DNA from: JAMQKA01 sp043951865 | GTDB lineage: Bacteria; Bacteroidota; Rhodothermia; Balneolales; Balneolaceae | Direction of reading: 5' to 3' | Assembly: GCF_043951865.1 (NCBI RefSeq) | Contig: NZ_JBINJF010000010.1 | Span: forward strand, 1 to 64,000 | DNA: 64,000 bases | Shown: positions 61,126-64,000 of the stretch, in pieces | How positions within the stretch are numbered: the first letter of the stretch is position 1 | Layout: each line of letters begins with the position of its first letter | Notes under the pieces: model-generated | Databases searched by the model: none | What the model was told of the DNA's origin: nothing | What the model saw: the letters and a program-made list of their open reading frames with translations, nothing else | Position numbers and translations under genes: made by a program

Positions 61126-62532
61126 ATGAGTTTCCATCCGTTTATATTTTTTCCCTTTTCCGTGAGTAAACAAAATTTTCGAACGCAAGATATTTTTACT
61201 GTGACAAACCAAACAGCATATGTTAGCGATTTTGTAAATCTGCTTGATCCCGGGCTAAATCAAATTTTTAATATGTCGGAGGAGGAAGCCGAAGAGCTGG
61301 TGGCCTCCGGCAATGCTGAAAAGGTTAGAAATATTGACGGCCAGTACGCCATCGTGACGAAAGTGGAAGACCAGGTATTCCTGGCGCGGTCTATTGGTCG
61401 CCCGATGCGATACTTTCTGGCCAAGCAGGAATCCGGTCCGTTGCTGATTGTAGCTGAACGCATTGATGAAATTTATGGATATCTGGAGGAGCAGGACATG
61501 GAGGAGCAGTTTCATCCCTCATATACGCGAATGGTGCCCGCCCACTACCTTGTGCGGCTGGATATCGTCGGCTGCCCGGATCCGAGTCCGACGTACAAGC
61601 GCTATTTTAAACTGGAACAGAACAGCCTGAATGAAGACCTTGACGAAATAGGACGAGCCTACATCGGGGCGTTGGCTGATGAATGCCAGAAATGGCTTCG
61701 GGGTATTCCCGAAGATGAACCGGTGGGGGTGCTTTTTTCCGGTGGAATTGACAGCGGTTCCGTTTTCGTGGTACTGCACCACTTGATGCTGGAGATGGGA
61801 CTCTCGCCGCAACGTCTCAAGGCGTTCACCCTGTCGGTTGATGGCGGAGCCGATGTAAAGCAGGCCCACTCTTTTCTTGATGAGCTGGATATGTCGCTGT
61901 TCCTGGAAGTAATGGATGTTGAAAAGTCAGAAATCGATTTCAGGGAGGCGATTGAGGTTATAGAAGATTACAAACCACTGGACGTCCAGGCGGCCGCGAT
62001 GACGCTGGCTCTCTGCAGGAAGATTCGCCAGCGATATCCGGACTGGAAATTCCTGGCCGACGGTGATGGAGGAGATGAAAATCTCAAAGACTACCCGATA
62101 GATGCCAACGACGAGCTCACCATCCGAAGCGTACTCAGCAACCCGCTTCTCTATCACGAGGGATGGGGCGTTGATAAAATAAAGCATTCGTTAACCTATT
62201 CCGGTGGACAGAGCCGGGGACACGTACGTACCTACGCCCCGGAGCGTAAGTACAACTTTGAGGGATTCAGCCCCTACTCGCTCCCCAATGTGATCGAGGT
62301 TTCTGAGGGTATTCCATTTATACAGCTCACCAACTGGGATGAGCAGGAGCTCTACGCGCTGAAAGGAGAGATTGTGCAGCGGGGAATAAAACAGGTTACC
62401 GGGGTCGATATGCCGGTCTTCCCCAAACGGCGGTTTCAGCACGGGGCGGTGACCGATGAACTATTTGAGGAGCTGTTCCCTGAACATGAGACAGAATATA
62501 GATCATATTTTTCCTCGCTTTATGCCCGGTAG
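61126..62532 (+). CDS. asparagine-synthase-like ATP-dependent ligase
   Basis: About 468 residues from the ATG (a TTG 6 bases upstream and a GTG at 61162 are alternatives). The C-terminal ATP-pyrophosphatase domain has the PP-loop FSGGIDSGS (205-212) and the DGDGGDENL acidic motif used to bind ATP/Mg in asparagine synthetase. The N-terminal ~170 residues match the glutaminase fold but lack the Cys nucleophile at the start, so it cannot use glutamine in the usual way. This state is typical of beta-lactam synthetase or lasso cyclase-like ligases that form amide bonds in biosynthetic clusters. The substrate is unknown. Confidence 0.8.
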   Translation: MSFHPFIFFPFSVSKQNFRTQDIFTVTNQTAYVSDFVNLLDPGLNQIFNMSEEEAEELVASGNAEKVRNIDGQYAIVTKVEDQVFLARSIGRPMRYFLAKQESGPLLIVAERIDEIYGYLEEQDMEEQFHPSYTRMVPAHYLVRLDIVGCPDPSPTYKRYFKLEQNSLNEDLDEIGRAYIGALADECQKWLRGIPEDEPVGVLFSGGIDSGSVFVVLHHLMLEMGLSPQRLKAFTLSVDGGADVKQAHSFLDELDMSLFLEVMDVEKSEIDFREAIEVIEDYKPLDVQAAAMTLALCRKIRQRYPDWKFLADGDGGDENLKDYPIDANDELTIRSVLSNPLLYHEGWGVDKIKHSLTYSGGQSRGHVRTYAPERKYNFEGFSPYSLPNVIEVSEGIPFIQLTNWDEQELYALKGEIVQRGIKQVTGVDMPVFPKRRFQHGAVTDELFEELFPEHETEYRSYFSSLYAR

Positions 62533-63451
62533 TGCCCAGATTGAGCAGCTGCGTCCCCCGAAAAATCCGGTCGATCCCTCTGTTCCTTATCAATTTCTGC
62601 ATGAGCGGGAACCCGATGAGGGTGGAACCATTCGTGAGGTCAACACCATCTTCCTTACCAACCGGGAGTGCCCGTTTCGGTGCCTGATGTGCGACCTTTG
62701 GAAAAATACCCTCGATGAGGCCACGCCCGTGGGAGCCGTGCCCCGCCAGATCCAGTACGCGCTTGAACGGTTACCAGAGGCGTCGGTGGTGAAACTCTAC
62801 AACAGCGGCAATTTTTTTGATACAAAGGCCGTGCCGCCGGATGATTACGAAGCGGTCGCTGATCTGCTTTCAGGTTATGACCGGGTAATCGTCGAAAATC
62901 ATCCCAAACTCTGCGGTTCGCACTGTGTCGCATTCAGCGAACTCCTGGAGGGTGAACTCGAAATTGCCATCGGACTGGAAACGATTCACCCGGAAGTGCT
63001 GCCAAAGCTGAATAAACAGTTTACCCGGCAAGATTTCGTAGAGGCTTCTTCTTTTTTACGAAGCAACGCTATCTCGATACGCACCTTTCTGCTGTTGAAT
63101 CCCCCGTATCTTGCGGGCAGGTACGAAGGTATTGAATGGACGCTGAAATCCGCCCGGTTCGCTTACGAGCAAGGGGCCAGGTGCAGCTCCATAATTCCCA
63201 CTCGTCCGGGAAACGGAATCATGGAAAAACTGCGGGAAGAGGGAGTCTACGTTCCGCCAACCCTGGGAGCGCTGGAAGAGGCTGTTGAACGGGCAATGGA
63301 GTCGGTCGGGGGACGAATTTTCGCCGATCTCTGGGATCTTCAACAATTTGCCTCCTGTTCCCGTTGTTTTGAAGAACGGGAGGAGCGTCTCCGTGAGATG
63401 AATTTGAAACAACAGGTGTTGCCGGCTGTTTCATGTGAATGTGAATATTGA
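62522..63451 (+). CDS. radical SAM enzyme, COG1244-like
   Basis: About 310 residues from the ATG at 62522 (11-base overlap with the ligase gene; in-frame ATGs at 62456 and 62486 are alternatives, the latter with GAGGAG upstream). The [4Fe-4S]/SAM motif is C-x3-C-x2-C in NRECPFRCLMCDLW (Cys50, 54 and 57). It is followed by GNFFDTKAVP, a GxxxE segment (IAIGLETIHP) and an RTFLLLNPP strand. The C-terminus has two further Cys pairs (CSRC and CEC), possibly a second Fe-S site. Relation to the family of the archaeosine radical SAM enzyme is by overall pattern. Its substrate is unknown. Confidence 0.83.
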   Translation: MPGSAQIEQLRPPKNPVDPSVPYQFLHEREPDEGGTIREVNTIFLTNRECPFRCLMCDLWKNTLDEATPVGAVPRQIQYALERLPEASVVKLYNSGNFFDTKAVPPDDYEAVADLLSGYDRVIVENHPKLCGSHCVAFSELLEGELEIAIGLETIHPEVLPKLNKQFTRQDFVEASSFLRSNAISIRTFLLLNPPYLAGRYEGIEWTLKSARFAYEQGARCSSIIPTRPGNGIMEKLREEGVYVPPTLGALEEAVERAMESVGGRIFADLWDLQQFASCSRCFEEREERLREMNLKQQVLPAVSCECEY

Positions 63452-63598
63452 TATAGAATACGGGGCCTTTCTACACCAGGAAGGAGGAACCAATGCCGGG
63501 GATCCTGTCCGATGACCGGAGACAGTAACATCCGCCTGTAAGGATATGTAATTGATTCAGATCCGGTCTTCCTGGTAATTAACCATCATTACACGCCG

Positions 63599-64000
63599 AT
63601 GAGCACCAACAGGACAAAACAGACCATAAAAGCTGATATTCTCATTGTGGGAGCGGGTTTCGCCGGCTCGCTTGCGACCCTCTGCCTGCATCAGGCCGGT
63701 TTTGAGGTGTGCCTGGTCGAAAAAGGCAGTCACCCGCGGTTTGCCATTGGTGAATCTTCGACCCCGGTCGCCGACATGATATTGCGGGATCTTTCAGACC
63801 GTTACTCCCTGTCGTGGCTTCGGGATTTCTCACGATACGGCAGCTGGCAAAAAAACTACCCGGAAATCACGTGCGGTTTAAAGCGGGGCTTCAGCTACTA
63901 CAAACACGATAAACAATATCCCTTTTCAACTGACGAAGATCACACCCGTGAGCTGCTTGTGGCCGCCAGCTCAAGCAATGAAAACTCCGACACGAACTGG
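63599..64000 (+). CDS. NAD(P)/FAD-dependent oxidoreductase, halogenase-like, 5' part (runs off the window)
   Basis: 134 residues of a protein that continues past the end. The N-terminus has a GxGxxG dinucleotide motif (ILIVGAGFAGSLATLCLHQAGFEVCLVEK). The following segment RFAIGESSTPVADMIL is typical of the geranylgeranyl reductase/tryptophan-halogenase clade of flavoproteins. The remainder (DFSRYGSWQKNYPEITCGLK) is consistent with that clade. Whether it is a halogenase, an epoxidase or a reductase cannot be told from this part. It follows the radical SAM gene by 148 bases. Confidence 0.7.
   Translation, partial: MSTNRTKQTIKADILIVGAGFAGSLATLCLHQAGFEVCLVEKGSHPRFAIGESSTPVADMILRDLSDRYSLSWLRDFSRYGSWQKNYPEITCGLKRGFSYYKHDKQYPFSTDEDHTRELLVAASSSNENSDTNW

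Overview
The window is a gene-dense bacterial chromosome segment with moderate G+C, mostly core metabolism, from the Fibrobacterota-Chlorobiota-Bacteroidota (FCB) group. The best guess is Balneolota/Rhodothermota. The evidence is a TonB-dependent receptor with a DUF4249 lipoprotein partner, several PorV/DUF5723-like outer-membrane barrels, a YPNPF/FlgD-like C-terminal domain on a secreted protein, a fused gamma-alpha 2-oxoacid:ferredoxin oxidoreductase, and promoters that fit the Bacteroidota pattern TTG-N20-TAnnTTT(G). No rRNA, prophage, integrase or CRISPR array is visible. One tRNA-Ser(GGA) is present.

Layout. 0.2-5.2 kb (minus): TonB receptor, DUF4249 lipoprotein and a porin-like barrel. 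5.4-12.8 kb (plus): SRPBCC protein, aroE, pgeF, a histone-deacetylase-like hydrolase, dxr, rseP, psd and pssA (shikimate, isoprenoid, envelope stress and phosphatidylethanolamine functions). 12.9-16.5 kb (minus): three overlapping genes for a secreted repeat protein and two PorV-like barrels. 16.5-24.8 kb (plus): a complete tryptophan operon, trpL-trpE-trpS-trpG-trpD-trpC-trpF-trpB-trpA, headed by a clear attenuator with a WWW..W leader peptide. 24.9-31.1 kb: a DUF4837 lipoprotein and the biotin genes bioF-bioH-like-bioC-bioD-bioA (no bioB). 31.2-37.7 kb: a 1097-residue amidohydrolase with beta-propeller repeats, then korA-korB. 37.7-41.2 kb (minus): isochorismatase-like hydrolase, two small unknown proteins, a Gfo/Idh/MocA oxidoreductase and a cytidylate-kinase-like protein. 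41.5-49.9 kb: cytochrome/sugar dehydrogenase fusion, slyD, DUF2914 membrane protein, CoA-binding protein, YajQ, DUF971 protein, purC and a phytoene/squalene synthase. 50-55.2 kb (plus): an esterase-fold protein without its catalytic residues, accC, DUF4260, murQ, plsC and tonB. 55.3 kb: tRNA-Ser. 56.3-60.1 kb: a large lipoprotein and a DUF5723-like barrel. 60.7-64.0 kb: a small membrane protein, an asparagine-synthase-like ATP-dependent ligase, a radical SAM enzyme and the start of an FAD oxidoreductase/halogenase-like gene that runs off the window. This last group looks like the beginning of an uncharacterised biosynthetic locus.

The intergenic DNA carries a family of related palindromic elements with TAGCCCG/CGGGCTA ends (about 3.7, 44.0, 55.6 and 60.4 kb), a second short repeat (55.8 and 60.2 kb) and simple inverted repeats between operons. 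The most informative regulatory structure is the trp attenuator. The best candidate for an undescribed system is the 60.7-64.0 kb locus.
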